Shown: positions 17,127 through 25,930, counted from the first letter of the stretch. The stretch: DNA of 64,000 nucleotides from Cylindrospermum stagnale PCC 7417 (GCF_000317535.1 NC_019757.1:4553501-4617500); one strand, 5' to 3'. The notes: generated from the letters alone by a model not told the origin. A program made the numbers and translations.

Positions 17127-18350
17127 CTAATCAAATGTACAGATGGATTCTGGTTTTACAGGACAAATTTTACGTTGAATCGGGTTATTCTCAATTTCAA
17201 GCTTCTCCAATTTTGTCAGGTTAGACAAAGGTTGAATATCGCTGATTTGATTTTCACTGAGGTAAAGTTCAGTTAAATTAGTCAGGTTAGACAAAGGTTT
17301 GATATCACTGATTTGATTTACACCGATGATAAGTTCAGTTAAATTAGTCAGATTGGACAAAGGTTTGATATCGCTGATTTGATTTGAACTGAGGTGAAGA
17401 TAAGTAAAATTAGTCAGATTGGACAAAGGTTTGATGTCGCTGATTTGATTTCCCCAAAGGTCAAGAGAAGTTAACTTAGTCAGGTTGGACAAAGGTTTGA
17501 TATCGCTGATTTGATTTCCCCAAAGGTCAAGAGAAGTTAACTTAGTCAGGTTGGACAAAGGTTTGATATCGCTGATTTGATTTCCCCCAAGGTCAAGAGA
17601 AGTTAAATTAGTCAGGTTGGACAAAGGTTTGATATCGCTGATTTGATTTCCCCTAATCTCAAGAGAAGTTAAATTAGTCAGATTGGACAAAACTTTGAGA
17701 TCATTGATTTGATTTCCCCCAAGGTCAAGAGAAGTTAAATTAGTCAGGTTGGACAAAACTTTGAGATCATTGATTTGAATTCCGCTAAGGTCAAGAGAAG
17801 TTAAATTAGTCAGGTTGGACAAAACTTTGAGATCATTGATTTGAATTCCGCTAAGGTCAAGAGAAGTTAAATTAGTCAGGTTGGATAAAACTTTGAGATC
17901 ATTGATTTGATTTCCACTAAGGTTAAGAGAAGTTAAATTAGTCAGGTTGGATAAAGGTTGGAGATCGCTGATATGATTGTAATTGATGTCAAGAGAAGTT
18001 AAATTAGTCAGGTTAGACAAAACTTTGATATCACTGATTTGATTTCCCCCAAGGTCAAGAGAAGTTAAATTAGTCAGGTTGGATAAAGGTTTGATATCGG
18101 TGACTTCGCTTGAATATAGGTCGAGTTCCGACCGTTGGGTAAGCTTTTGATTAGCTTGATTACAGTCTGGGGTTTCAGCCACTTCTAACAAAGCGTCAAC
18201 TGTGCGTCTTGTCTGGGGGGGTAAAGTTGATTTCTGCTGACACCATTCTGTAAAAGTTTTGGGAGTTTTTAGGGGTGCAGCTATAGCTGGTGAGGTGTAA
18301 AATCCCAAGGTAAAAGTAAATAGAGTGACAATGGCTAAGGTAGATTTCAT
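17127..18350 (-). CDS. Secreted leucine-rich repeat protein, copy 2
   Basis: A 407-aa paralogue of the adjacent LRR proteins. It has the same signal peptide and Cys-containing N-cap (FTEWCQQKSTLPPQTRRTVD), about 14 LRRs of 22 residues, and a C-cap ENNPIQRKICPVKPESICTF. Repeats 5 and 6 (INDLKVLSNLTNLTSLDLSG) and repeats 10 and 11 (WGNQISDIKPLSNLTKLTSL) are essentially identical in DNA, which indicates recent intragenic 66-bp duplication or gene conversion. Translation starts at an ATG 204 bases downstream of copy 3. Likely exported to the periplasm or cell surface; ligand unknown. Confidence 0.9.
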   Translation of the reverse strand: MKSTLAIVTLFTFTLGFYTSPAIAAPLKTPKTFTEWCQQKSTLPPQTRRTVDALLEVAETPDCNQANQKLTQRSELDLYSSEVTDIKPLSNLTNLTSLDLGGNQISDIKVLSNLTNLTSLDINYNHISDLQPLSNLTNLTSLNLSGNQINDLKVLSNLTNLTSLDLSGIQINDLKVLSNLTNLTSLDLSGIQINDLKVLSNLTNLTSLDLGGNQINDLKVLSNLTNLTSLEIRGNQISDIKPLSNLTNLTSLDLGGNQISDIKPLSNLTKLTSLDLWGNQISDIKPLSNLTKLTSLDLWGNQISDIKPLSNLTNFTYLHLSSNQISDIKPLSNLTNLTELIIGVNQISDIKPLSNLTNLTELYLSENQISDIQPLSNLTKLEKLEIENNPIQRKICPVKPESICTFD

Positions 18351-18425
18351 GTTGAATTTTTGTCTTTGCAGTGTAGATTATTTCTTAGCATCTATATAGC
18401 AATTTATACCATTTTAGATGCCAGA

Positions 18426-18461
18426 GATTCCCGACTTCTTTGAGAAGTCGGGAATCTTTTT
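18426..18461 (+). repeat. Perfect 14-bp-stem hairpin upstream of LRR copy 2
   Basis: GATTCCCGACTTCT and AGAAGTCGGGAATC pair around a TTG loop and run into TTTTTG on the plus strand. It is terminator-shaped for plus-strand transcription, yet the flanking genes are on the minus strand, where it falls in the leader of LRR copy 2. It is conserved across the duplicated units. Confidence 0.75.
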
Positions 18462-18512
18462 GTTACAGCAGATTTCATCTATAGCGCTTTCTGGTCAAAT
18501 GCAGTAAAACCA

Positions 18513-18536
18513 GGGTGGACGAAAATTAGTCTGTAG
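18513..18536 (+). pseudogene. Duplicated tail fragment of the MMADHC-like gene (copy in unit 3)
   Basis: In frame it reads GWTKISL-stop, a second mutated copy of the MMADHC-like C-terminus, located at the start of duplication unit 3. Confidence 0.6.
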
Positions 18537-18554
18537 TCTGCATCAGCTCTGAAG

Positions 18555-19910
18555 CTAATCAAATTTACAAATGGATTCTGGAATGAAGGGGCAAATTTTG
18601 TCTAGAATCGGGTTATTCTGAATTTGAAGATCCTCCAATTTTGTCAAGTTGGACAAAGGTTTGATATCGCTGATTTGATTTTCACTGAGGTCGATATCAG
18701 TTAGATTAGTCAGATTCGACAAAGGTTTGATATCACTGATTTGATTTTCGCTGAGGTCAAGAGAAGTTAAATTAGTCAGGTTAGATAAAAGTTCGATATC
18801 GATGCTTTGATTTCTCCAAAGGGAAAGAGAAGTTAAATTAGTCAGATTGGACAAAGGTTTGATGTCAGCAATTTGATTTTTACTGAGGTCAAGAGAAGTT
18901 AAACTGGTCAGGTTAGACAAAGGTTTGATATCACCGATTTGATTTTTACTGAGGTCAAGATCAGTTAAATTAGTCAGGTTAGATAAAGGTTTGATGTCAG
19001 CAATTTGATTGTCCCAAAGGTAAAGATAAGTTAAATTTGTCAGGTTAGATAAAGGTTTGATATCGCTGATTTGATTATCCCAAAGGTAAAGAGAGGTTAA
19101 ATTAGTCAGGTTAGATAAAGGTTTGATATCGCTGATTTGATTATCCCAAAGGGAAAGAGAGGTTAAATTAGTCAGGTTAGACAAAACTTTAATATCACCG
19201 ATTTGATTGTTCCAAAGGGAAAGATAAGTTAAATTAGTCAGGTTAGACAAAACTTTGATATCGCTGATTTGATTGTAACCAAGGTCAAGAACAGTTAAAT
19301 TTGTCAGGTTGGACAGAACTTCGATATCGCTGATTTGATTTTCACTGAGTTTAACAGAAGTTAAATTAGTTAGGTTGGACAAAACTTTGATATCGCTGAT
19401 TTGATTATCACTAAGGTCAAGAACAGTTAAATTAGTTAGGTTGGACAAAACTTTGATATCGCTGATTTGATTTTTGCTGAGGTCAATATCAGTTAAATTA
19501 GTCAGGTTGGACAAAACTTTTATATCGCTGATTTGATTTGAACTAAGATCAATATCAGTTAAATTAGTCAGGTTGGACAAAGGTTTGATATCACTGATTT
19601 GATTTTCACTGAGGTCAAGAGTAGTTAAATTAGTCAGGTTGGACAAAGGTTTGATATCGCTGATTTCGCTTGACTCTAGGTTGAGTTCCGACCGTTTGGT
19701 AAGCTTTTGATTAGCCTGATTACAGTCTGAGGTTTCAGCAACTTTTAACAAAGTGTCAACTGTGCGTCTTGTTTGGGGGTGTAAAGTTGATTTCTGCTGA
19801 CACCATTCTGTAAAAGTTTTGGGAGTTGTCAGGGGTGCAGCTATAGCTGGTGAGGTGCAAAATCTTAAGGTAAAAGTAAATAGAGTTCCAATGGCTAAGG
19901 CAAGTTTCAT
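18555..19910 (-). CDS. Secreted leucine-rich repeat protein, copy 3
   Basis: A 451-aa member of the tandem LRR family. A signal peptide (MKLALAIGTLFTFTLRFCTS, then PAIA) contains an Arg within the hydrophobic stretch, unlike its paralogues, which might weaken export. The N-cap has Cys residues and there are about 16 LRRs with consensus LSNLTNLTxLDLSxNQISDIKP. One repeat is irregular (WRNQSIDIELLSNLTN). The C-cap is DKICPFIPESICKF. It is the first gene of the three on the minus strand; its upstream region carries the hairpin at 19987-20015. Confidence 0.9.
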   Translation of the reverse strand: MKLALAIGTLFTFTLRFCTSPAIAAPLTTPKTFTEWCQQKSTLHPQTRRTVDTLLKVAETSDCNQANQKLTKRSELNLESSEISDIKPLSNLTNLTTLDLSENQISDIKPLSNLTNLTDIDLSSNQISDIKVLSNLTNLTDIDLSKNQISDIKVLSNLTNLTVLDLSDNQISDIKVLSNLTNLTSVKLSENQISDIEVLSNLTNLTVLDLGYNQISDIKVLSNLTNLTYLSLWNNQIGDIKVLSNLTNLTSLSLWDNQISDIKPLSNLTNLTSLYLWDNQISDIKPLSNLTNLTYLYLWDNQIADIKPLSNLTNLTDLDLSKNQIGDIKPLSNLTSLTSLDLSKNQIADIKPLSNLTNLTSLSLWRNQSIDIELLSNLTNLTSLDLSENQISDIKPLSNLTNLTDIDLSENQISDIKPLSNLTKLEDLQIQNNPILDKICPFIPESICKFD

Positions 19911-19986
19911 GTTGGTTTTTTGTTTGTGTAGGGTAGATTATTTCTTAGCATCTATATAGCAATTTATACCATTTTAGATGCCACAA

Positions 19987-20015
19987 ATTCCCGACTTATT
20001 TGAGAAGTCGGGAAT
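19987..20015 (+). repeat. Hairpin upstream of LRR copy 3
   Basis: ATTCCCGACTTAT and GAAGTCGGGAAT form a near-perfect stem. It is the third member of the hairpin family in the duplicated LRR leaders. In the 307-base gap 19911-20217 the only other structure seen is the palindrome at 20103-20136. Confidence 0.65.
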
Positions 20016-20102
20016 CTTGTTGTTGTAGCAGTTTTTATCTATAGCGTTTTCTGGTCAAATCAAGCTCATTTTAATTCAGATAGAATTGGTATTAGATCAC
20101 AG

Positions 20103-20136
20103 TGTAGAGAGAAAGGTTGTTTGCAATGTCTCTACA
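20103..20136. repeat. Degenerate TGTAGAGA palindromic repeat
   Basis: TGTAGAGA and TCTCTACA ends frame a decayed centre. It belongs to the same family as the perfect palindrome at 8435-8464. Confidence 0.5.
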
Positions 20137-20217
20137 TGGGGAAATAATTTCTGTTGTGTGGTTTATTGATAGTAGTTTGATTTTATTTATGAACTTATAA
20201 CATTTTTATAGACACAG

Positions 20218-22857
20218 CTAGCGACCTAGCTGCACCTGCTCTAAACAAGCCTGCAATTGTTCAGCCACTTCCTGGACGTGAGGTTCTTGGACTATGGAAG
20301 TGTGAGAACCAGAAAAGTAAAAAATCTCCAGTTTGCCTGTGACAAAATTTCCCCAGCCTAAGTCAGGAGCAGTCTTATTACCAACAAGGTCTATCCTCAT
20401 CTGATCTTCAACTCGCAGGATAATTACAGGATTTGGATAAATTTGTAGAGCATATTTCATTTGCGCCTGTTTGTTGGAGTCTTTGACGTATAACTTCCTT
20501 AAGTCGCGATTTAAGGAAAGTCTAAAAACCAAGCAAGTTTTGTAGAAAACTTTCTGCAAGCGTGATTGGAGTAATTTGTTCCAGGCTAAAGTCCTTTGAA
20601 AAATGTAGGCAGGCCCTTGTTGTAAAAGTTGTTTAAGGTGAAGCGGTAATCGATTGAGCAAAGGTAACCTATCTTTAGAGCCAGGAGCAGAGGTATCAAT
20701 CAAAACTAGCATTGCTACTTCCTGACCTTGCCTACGTAGTTGTTGAGCTATTTCGTAGGCTACTATACCCCCAAAGGAGTGTCCTCCTAGAAAATAAGGA
20801 CCTTGGGGTTGTATGGTTTGTATCTCTTGAAGATAACAAGCCGCCATGTCTTCAATTCGATTATGAGGAGTTTGGTTTTTATTCAGTCCTAGGGCTTGTA
20901 GCGCATAAATCGGTTGCTCCGGACTGAAATGACGTGCTAAATCACGATAGAAGAGGACATCTCCAAAAATAGCATGGATCAAAAACAGAGGAGGTTTAGA
21001 ACCTCTGGGCTGAATTGCGACTAAAGATGACCAAGATTCTGAACCTTTGGAGTGATTAATGATGTCAGCGAGTTGGTCAACTGTTGGCGCGGCGATTAAG
21101 GTAGATATAGACAGAGTTTTACCTAAGCGCGTGTCAATTTCTGCGAATAGCCGCAGCGCCTGCAATGAGTCACCGCCCAAAGCAAAGAAATTGTCGTAAA
21201 TCCCCACTTTTTCAATACCCAACACCTCTGCCCAAATTGCTGCCAGCGCTTTCTCTGTCTCGGTTCTGGGAGCGATATAAATTATCTTCAATTGGCTTGC
21301 CAGTTTTTTTGCTAAACCAATTCGCTGGAGTTTACCTGTGGAACCTTTGGGGATTTCTGCTAGAAATACCACCTGAGTTGGTACTTTGAACTCTGCTAGT
21401 TTTGTGGCTACAAATGCACGTATTTCTTTTTCAGTTACATGGGCGTTTTGCCGGAGAACGATCGCAGCTGCGATATCTTCACCTAAGGTAGGATGGGGAA
21501 CTGCAAAGGTGACTGCCTCTGCTACTCCAGGATAGTCTAGTAGCACTTCCTCAATTTCACGGGGGGAAATTTTTTCACCACCCCGATTAATCTGTTCTTT
21601 GAGTCTGCCTGTAACGAAGAGATAACCGTCACTATCTAAATAGCCCAGATCTCCAGTCTTCAACCACCCATTGGCAAAGGCCATAAAGTTGGCCTGCGGA
21701 TTGTTTTCATAACCCTGGGTGACATTGCTACCCTGGATGACAATTTCGCCAATTTCGCCTTCTGCTTGGAAGTTTCCGGCTTCATCTATGATGGCAACTG
21801 CTGGGCCTGCGGCCATGCCAACTGAATGGACTTTACGCTTTTTCGGTGGTACGGGGTTAGAAGCTATTTGGGGGGCGGCTTCGGTCATGCCATAAGATTC
21901 AATCACAGGCACATTAAATGCTAGTTCTAATGCCTCTAGCACTTGCGGTGGTAAGGCTGAGGAAGCAGACCGAATGAAGCGGAATGAGGATTTTTCGCTC
22001 AGGCTGCGGTTAGCCTCGACCTCGGCTAATATTGCTTGATGTAGTGTAGGCACTGCGGTATACCAGGTTGGTTGTAGGACTTCCAGCCACTTAAAAAACT
22101 TGGTGGCATCAAAGCCTGGGGTGCAAACTACACTACTGACTGCTGCTAAGGAGGAAAAAACTGTGCTTAATCCGTGAATGTGAAATAGTGGCATGATATT
22201 CAGGCAGCGATCGCTTGGCTTCAGCTCCAAGACATTTTTGATGTTTTGTGCTGAAATATATAGATTCGCCTGGGTTAATGGCACAATTTTGGGTCTGGCA
22301 GTGGTTCCTGAGGTATGCAGTACTAGGGCAATATCCTGATTTTTTACGACAGATTTGGTGATTTTAGGCAAGTTTGTCTCACCTATCAGCTGGAAAACTC
22401 CCGCTTCTGCGTCTAACTGTGGCACCAGTTCCAGAATGGGAATATTCCGCGTTGCTGCGGCAAGTCTAGCAGGTGAATCGATTCCTGATTGCACTATCAG
22501 GGCTTTGGCATTCAAGTCACTTAGGTAAAAATCAAATTCCGCTGCACTATAACCAGGGTTGAGGGGGGCACTGGTGGCACAAGCCGTTACTGCCAAAAAA
22601 GCTACCGCCATCTCTGGGCCATTAGGCAGGACAATCGCAATACGATCGCCTAAACCTAGCCCTTGGGAATTCAAAATGGCGATCGTCTCTTGAATTTGTT
22701 CATCAAGGCGAATATAGGTTAGGGGAAGACGATCTGGTGCTGTGATGCTGGTCGCTTCTGGATTTCGCTTGACACTCTCTGTCAGTAATTGGACAATAGT
22801 CAAATTTTCTGAACTACCAATGATTGACTCAGATATATCTAAATGCTGTATTTTCAT
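20218..22857 (-). CDS. Adenylation-carrier-thioesterase (A-T-TE) NRPS-like enzyme
   Basis: An 879-aa three-domain enzyme. The adenylation domain (about 1-520) has the HTSGTTARPKIVPLT P-loop, SYGMTEAA, LKTGDLG and INRGGEKISPREIE motifs. Its N-terminal half (FLAVxACATSAPLNPGYSAAEFDFYLSD) resembles acyl-/oxalyl-CoA ligases of the Pcs60/AAE3 type more than classical NRPS A domains. A carrier domain follows, with phosphopantetheine Ser564 in LGGDSLQALR. The thioesterase has nucleophile Ser694 (GGHSFGG), Asp721 (LIDTSAPG) and His852 (GSHTS). There is no condensation or ketosynthase domain. It would activate a carboxylic acid, load it on the carrier and release it by TE-catalysed hydrolysis, esterification or dimerisation. 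No tailoring genes adjoin it. Confidence 0.88.
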   Translation of the reverse strand: MKIQHLDISESIIGSSENLTIVQLLTESVKRNPEATSITAPDRLPLTYIRLDEQIQETIAILNSQGLGLGDRIAIVLPNGPEMAVAFLAVTACATSAPLNPGYSAAEFDFYLSDLNAKALIVQSGIDSPARLAAATRNIPILELVPQLDAEAGVFQLIGETNLPKITKSVVKNQDIALVLHTSGTTARPKIVPLTQANLYISAQNIKNVLELKPSDRCLNIMPLFHIHGLSTVFSSLAAVSSVVCTPGFDATKFFKWLEVLQPTWYTAVPTLHQAILAEVEANRSLSEKSSFRFIRSASSALPPQVLEALELAFNVPVIESYGMTEAAPQIASNPVPPKKRKVHSVGMAAGPAVAIIDEAGNFQAEGEIGEIVIQGSNVTQGYENNPQANFMAFANGWLKTGDLGYLDSDGYLFVTGRLKEQINRGGEKISPREIEEVLLDYPGVAEAVTFAVPHPTLGEDIAAAIVLRQNAHVTEKEIRAFVATKLAEFKVPTQVVFLAEIPKGSTGKLQRIGLAKKLASQLKIIYIAPRTETEKALAAIWAEVLGIEKVGIYDNFFALGGDSLQALRLFAEIDTRLGKTLSISTLIAAPTVDQLADIINHSKGSESWSSLVAIQPRGSKPPLFLIHAIFGDVLFYRDLARHFSPEQPIYALQALGLNKNQTPHNRIEDMAACYLQEIQTIQPQGPYFLGGHSFGGIVAYEIAQQLRRQGQEVAMLVLIDTSAPGSKDRLPLLNRLPLHLKQLLQQGPAYIFQRTLAWNKLLQSRLQKVFYKTCLVFRLSLNRDLRKLYVKDSNKQAQMKYALQIYPNPVIILRVEDQMRIDLVGNKTAPDLGWGNFVTGKLEIFYFSGSHTSIVQEPHVQEVAEQLQACLEQVQLGR

Positions 22858-23190
22858 TTGCTTTTAGTGTAGATTGATACATTTAAATAATTTTCTCTAG
22901 AGGAATAAAAATCAAAAATCTGGTCAATATTGTTCGGACATTCAAGTTTGATATTTAGATAATTACCCTGAGCCGACTAGCTATATCTATCTTATGATAG
23001 ATGAAAAAAAAACCAAGCTGCAAGCCGATATCCATATCTAAATCTAAATTAGAGTCCAAAATTACTGTTTCTGGAGAATCTTAGGAACTCGGTGTGATTT
23101 TCTCTTCTTCGGAAGTCATAGATACTTTACACATCTCTCTGGAAGTGAAAAAGTTACGGTGAATACACTGTAAAATTTAAACTTACCTAA
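22858..23190. other. Gap between the A-T-TE gene and the K+ channel gene
   Basis: This 333-base AT-rich region must hold the promoter of the A-T-TE gene (minus strand). A perfect inverted repeat, ATCTATC-TTAT-GATAGAT, lies at 22985-23002 beside an A-run (T-run before the hairpin on the minus strand), so it is not a standard terminator for the channel gene. No clear promoter was recognised. Confidence 0.45.
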
Positions 23191-24255
23191 TCAGCTATTT
23201 TTAGGTCGTCGCAGTTGCTGGGAATTAATGGGTCCGAGAATTTGGTTGAGACTCCGCAATTGTTCTGCTGTGCCCATGCAAATGAGGGTATCTTGGGGCA
23301 TGAGAACTGTATCGCCGGTGGGGCCACCAATGAGGGCACCATCACCTCGGCGAATTGCCAGAACTAAGGCGCCGGATTGCGATCGCAATTTAGCCTTCTG
23401 TAAACTCTGACCCACAAAAGGACAAACAGTCGGATCTAGTAAAAATTCTTCCATATACAACTGGCGGTCTGCACCTGTAAGAATTCCATCCACGAAGTCC
23501 AACACCTGGGGTCTGAGGGCTGCTGCTGCCATCCGTTTACCACCAGTGATATAGGGTGATATGACGGCATCAGCACCGCCCCTCTGGAGCTTTTTCAAGG
23601 CTTCTTCTGTACTGGCCCTAGCGATCGCCCGAATTCCTGGATTTAATGTTTTTACCGATAACACTATATATAAATTTTCGGCATCGCTCGGCAGTGCCGC
23701 GACAATGCAAATTGCCCGTTCAACGCCAACTTTCAGCAGGGTGTCGTCTAATGTGGCATCGCCTTGAAATGCCGTATAACCCTCAGACTGCGCTCTCTGC
23801 ACAGATTCCACATCAGCATCAATAACGACAAAAGACACCCCTTCGGCGCGAAACTCTTTGGCAATTTGCCGACCAGTCCGACTAAATCCACAGATGATGT
23901 AATGTCCTGACAAGGATTCCATTAAGCGCCTCTGTTGCCGTAATCGAATTCCTTCTTGAAAGTAGCCTTGAATTACGGCTTCTGTAAATCTATTGACAAT
24001 GTAACCGATATTGATTACGCCCATCAAAATCAAGGCAATTGTAAACAACCGTCCCCGGCTTCCTAGTGGGTGCGTCTCTCCATAACCCACCGTCGCTAAG
24101 GTGATCACCGTCATGTAAGCTGCATCTTCCCATGACCAGCCCTCAATGAAACAGTACCAAAAAGTTCCAATCAGGAAAACACCGCCGAGGGCAATTGCCC
24201 CTACCATTAACTCTTGTTGAATGCGTTGATATTTTTGATCGAGGGTAGAATACAC
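23191..24255 (-). CDS. Potassium channel with RCK (TrkA-N/TrkA-C) domains
   Basis: A 354-aa protein starting at GTG. Two transmembrane helices flank the pore helix and the selectivity filter TLATVGYGE (about residues 53-61). A TrkA-N Rossmann domain begins at HYIICGFSRTGRQIAKEF (about 117), with the acidic VVIDAD at the second strand end. A TrkA-C domain forms the last 90 residues (VCPFVGQSLQKAKLRSQSG to DTLICMGTAEQLRSL). The architecture matches MthK-like ligand-gated K+ channels of the inner membrane. It is a single gene divergent from argD. Confidence 0.93.
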   Translation of the reverse strand: MYSTLDQKYQRIQQELMVGAIALGGVFLIGTFWYCFIEGWSWEDAAYMTVITLATVGYGETHPLGSRGRLFTIALILMGVINIGYIVNRFTEAVIQGYFQEGIRLRQQRRLMESLSGHYIICGFSRTGRQIAKEFRAEGVSFVVIDADVESVQRAQSEGYTAFQGDATLDDTLLKVGVERAICIVAALPSDAENLYIVLSVKTLNPGIRAIARASTEEALKKLQRGGADAVISPYITGGKRMAAAALRPQVLDFVDGILTGADRQLYMEEFLLDPTVCPFVGQSLQKAKLRSQSGALVLAIRRGDGALIGGPTGDTVLMPQDTLICMGTAEQLRSLNQILGPINSQQLRRPKNS

Positions 24256-24393
24256 AATTTTTTTTTCATTGCTGCCACTCGTTTGAGGATATCTGAGGGT
24301 TAGCCTTAGTGATAGAGGCAGTTATGGAAATAATTAGAAATTTTTAAATTTTTCCGGGAAACTAGAAAGATAAGTGTACGACAAAAGATTTTC

Positions 24394-24399
24394 AGGAGG
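24394..24399 (+). promoter_or_regulatory. Shine-Dalgarno site fixing the argD start
   Basis: A perfect AGGAGG lies seven bases upstream of the GTG at 24407. This makes that GTG the likely start rather than the in-frame GTG at 24374. Confidence 0.75.
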
Positions 24400-24406
24400 A
24401 GCGGTA

Positions 24407-25690
24407 GTGAGCGTCCAAACTCCAGTTGAACAAGCCACAATCCCCCCAGAGATAGATTCTGTGCCATCTACTCCCTTTGATGCAGATAGCTTTAATCAAG
24501 CCGTGATGTCCACATACAGCCGTTATCCCCTAGCCCTCGAAAGGGGTGCGGGATGTCGGGTTTGGGATACACAGGGGCGGGAATATCTAGATTTTGTAGC
24601 CGGAATTGCCACTTGCACCTTGGGACACGCCCACCCAGCAATGGTAGAAGCGGTGACACGCCAAATTCAAAAGCTGCATCATGTTTCTAATTTGTACTAC
24701 ATTCCTGAACAGGGGGAATTAGCTAAATGGCTGATTCAACATTCCTGTGGCGATCGCGCTTTTTTCTGCAATTCGGGGGCTGAAGCTAACGAAGCGGCAA
24801 TCAAACTGGCGCGGAAATACGCCCACACAGTCCTCAAAATTGACCAGCCAATTATTTTAACCGCTCATGCCAGTTTTCACGGGCGGACTTTGGCAACTGT
24901 CACCGCCACCGGACAATCAAAGTATCAAAAGTATTTTGACCCCTTAGTGCCTGGTTTCCATTATGTAGAGTACAACAATATTGCTGAGGTGGAAGCAGCC
25001 GTTAGCGAGTTGGATGAAGGTGATTATGGCGTAGCGGCGATTTTGATTGAGCCTTTGCAGGGAGAAGGCGGGGTGCGTCCTGGAGATATCGCCTATTTCC
25101 AAAGACTGCGGGAAATTTGTGATGAAACAGGCATTTTGTTGATTTTTGACGAAGTGCAAGTTGGCATGGGACGCAGCGGCAAATTATGGGGTTATGAACA
25201 TCTCGGCGTAGAACCGGATATTTTCACCAGTGCTAAAGGCTTAGGTGGTGGTATCCCCATCGGCGCGATGATCAGCAAGAAATTCTGTGATGTATTTCAA
25301 CCAGGGGAACACGCCAGCACCTTTGGCGGTAATCCTTTTGTCTGTGGAGTGGCCCTCAGTGTCTGCCAGACTTTGGAAAAAGAGCAGATTTTGCCGAATG
25401 TGGAAGCCAGAGGGGAACAGTTGCGGCGGGGATTAAATGCGATCGCTCTCAAATATCCGCAACATATTGCCGAAGTTCGCGGTTGGGGCTTAATCAACGG
25501 TATGGAATTAACAGCAGACACTCAGCTAACCGCCGCCCAAGTTGTCAAAGCTGCCGTAGACGAGGGTTTATTACTCGTACCCGCCGGGCCAAAAGTTGTC
25601 CGGTTTGTACCTCCCCTAATTGTCACAGAGGCAGAAGTCAAGATAGCACTGCAAGCTGTTGAAAAGGCATTAGCTACTGTCACAGCCTAG
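24407..25690 (+). CDS. argD: Acetylornithine aminotransferase
   Basis: A class-III PLP aminotransferase of 427 aa from the chosen GTG. It transfers the amino group of glutamate to N-acetylglutamate 5-semialdehyde in arginine synthesis, in the cytoplasm. Visible landmarks: YLDFVAGIATCTLGHAHP near the N-terminus, FFCNSGAEANEAAIKLARKY, SFHGRTLATVTATGQ, the PLP-binding aspartate in LLIFDEVQVGMGRSG, the Schiff-base Lys in FTSAKGLGGGIPIGAM and HASTFGGNPFVCGVAL. Length is normal for the family. A degenerate palindrome follows the stop at 25763-25793. Confidence 0.95.
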   Translation: MSVQTPVEQATIPPEIDSVPSTPFDADSFNQAVMSTYSRYPLALERGAGCRVWDTQGREYLDFVAGIATCTLGHAHPAMVEAVTRQIQKLHHVSNLYYIPEQGELAKWLIQHSCGDRAFFCNSGAEANEAAIKLARKYAHTVLKIDQPIILTAHASFHGRTLATVTATGQSKYQKYFDPLVPGFHYVEYNNIAEVEAAVSELDEGDYGVAAILIEPLQGEGGVRPGDIAYFQRLREICDETGILLIFDEVQVGMGRSGKLWGYEHLGVEPDIFTSAKGLGGGIPIGAMISKKFCDVFQPGEHASTFGGNPFVCGVALSVCQTLEKEQILPNVEARGEQLRRGLNAIALKYPQHIAEVRGWGLINGMELTADTQLTAAQVVKAAVDEGLLLVPAGPKVVRFVPPLIVTEAEVKIALQAVEKALATVTA

Positions 25691-25762
25691 TACCGCTTTC
25701 TCGGAATTAAAAATTAACAATAAGGGAATACCAACAATTAAATTATCCAGTAATCATAGACT

Positions 25763-25793
25763 GGTAGAGACATAGCAATGCTGTGTCCCTACC
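25763..25793. repeat. Palindromic repeat after argD
   Basis: GGTAGAGACATAGCA pairs imperfectly with TGCTGTGTCCCTACC. It is related to the palindrome at 8435-8464 and might serve as an argD terminator, though no T-run follows directly. Confidence 0.5.
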
Positions 25794-25930
25794 AATTGGA
25801 TATTTTTTTAATTGGAAATCCCTAAGCTTTTGAGTGGAATCTCACTGGTTAGTTATTTTTGCCGCCCTGTACTAGTTACTAAAGTGCCTCTGTGGTTAAA
25901 AAGCCATTTATTTAACCGCAGAGCTAAAAT

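Larger units (their letters stand above)
15724..20060. repeat. Three-copy segmental tandem duplication carrying LRR genes
   Basis: Units are approximately 15724-17072, 17085-18500 and 18513-20060. Each holds a tail of the MMADHC-like gene (GWTEFS, GCTEISL, GWTKISL), one LRR gene on the minus strand and an upstream region with a hairpin, ending at TCTGGTCAAAT. The same 12-base linker, GCAGTAAAACCA, joins the units at both internal junctions. Confidence 0.8.

Noticed and set aside
15769-19910. Highly regular 66-base repeats resembling a CRISPR or satellite array
   Set aside because: They are leucine-rich-repeat codons in three continuous reading frames with signal peptides; units are translated, and there are no variable spacers.
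22985-23002. Hairpin ATCTATC-TTAT-GATAGAT as terminator of the K+ channel gene
   Set aside because: It lies nearly 190 bases beyond the stop and its T-run precedes the stem on the channel's strand, the wrong order for a terminator.
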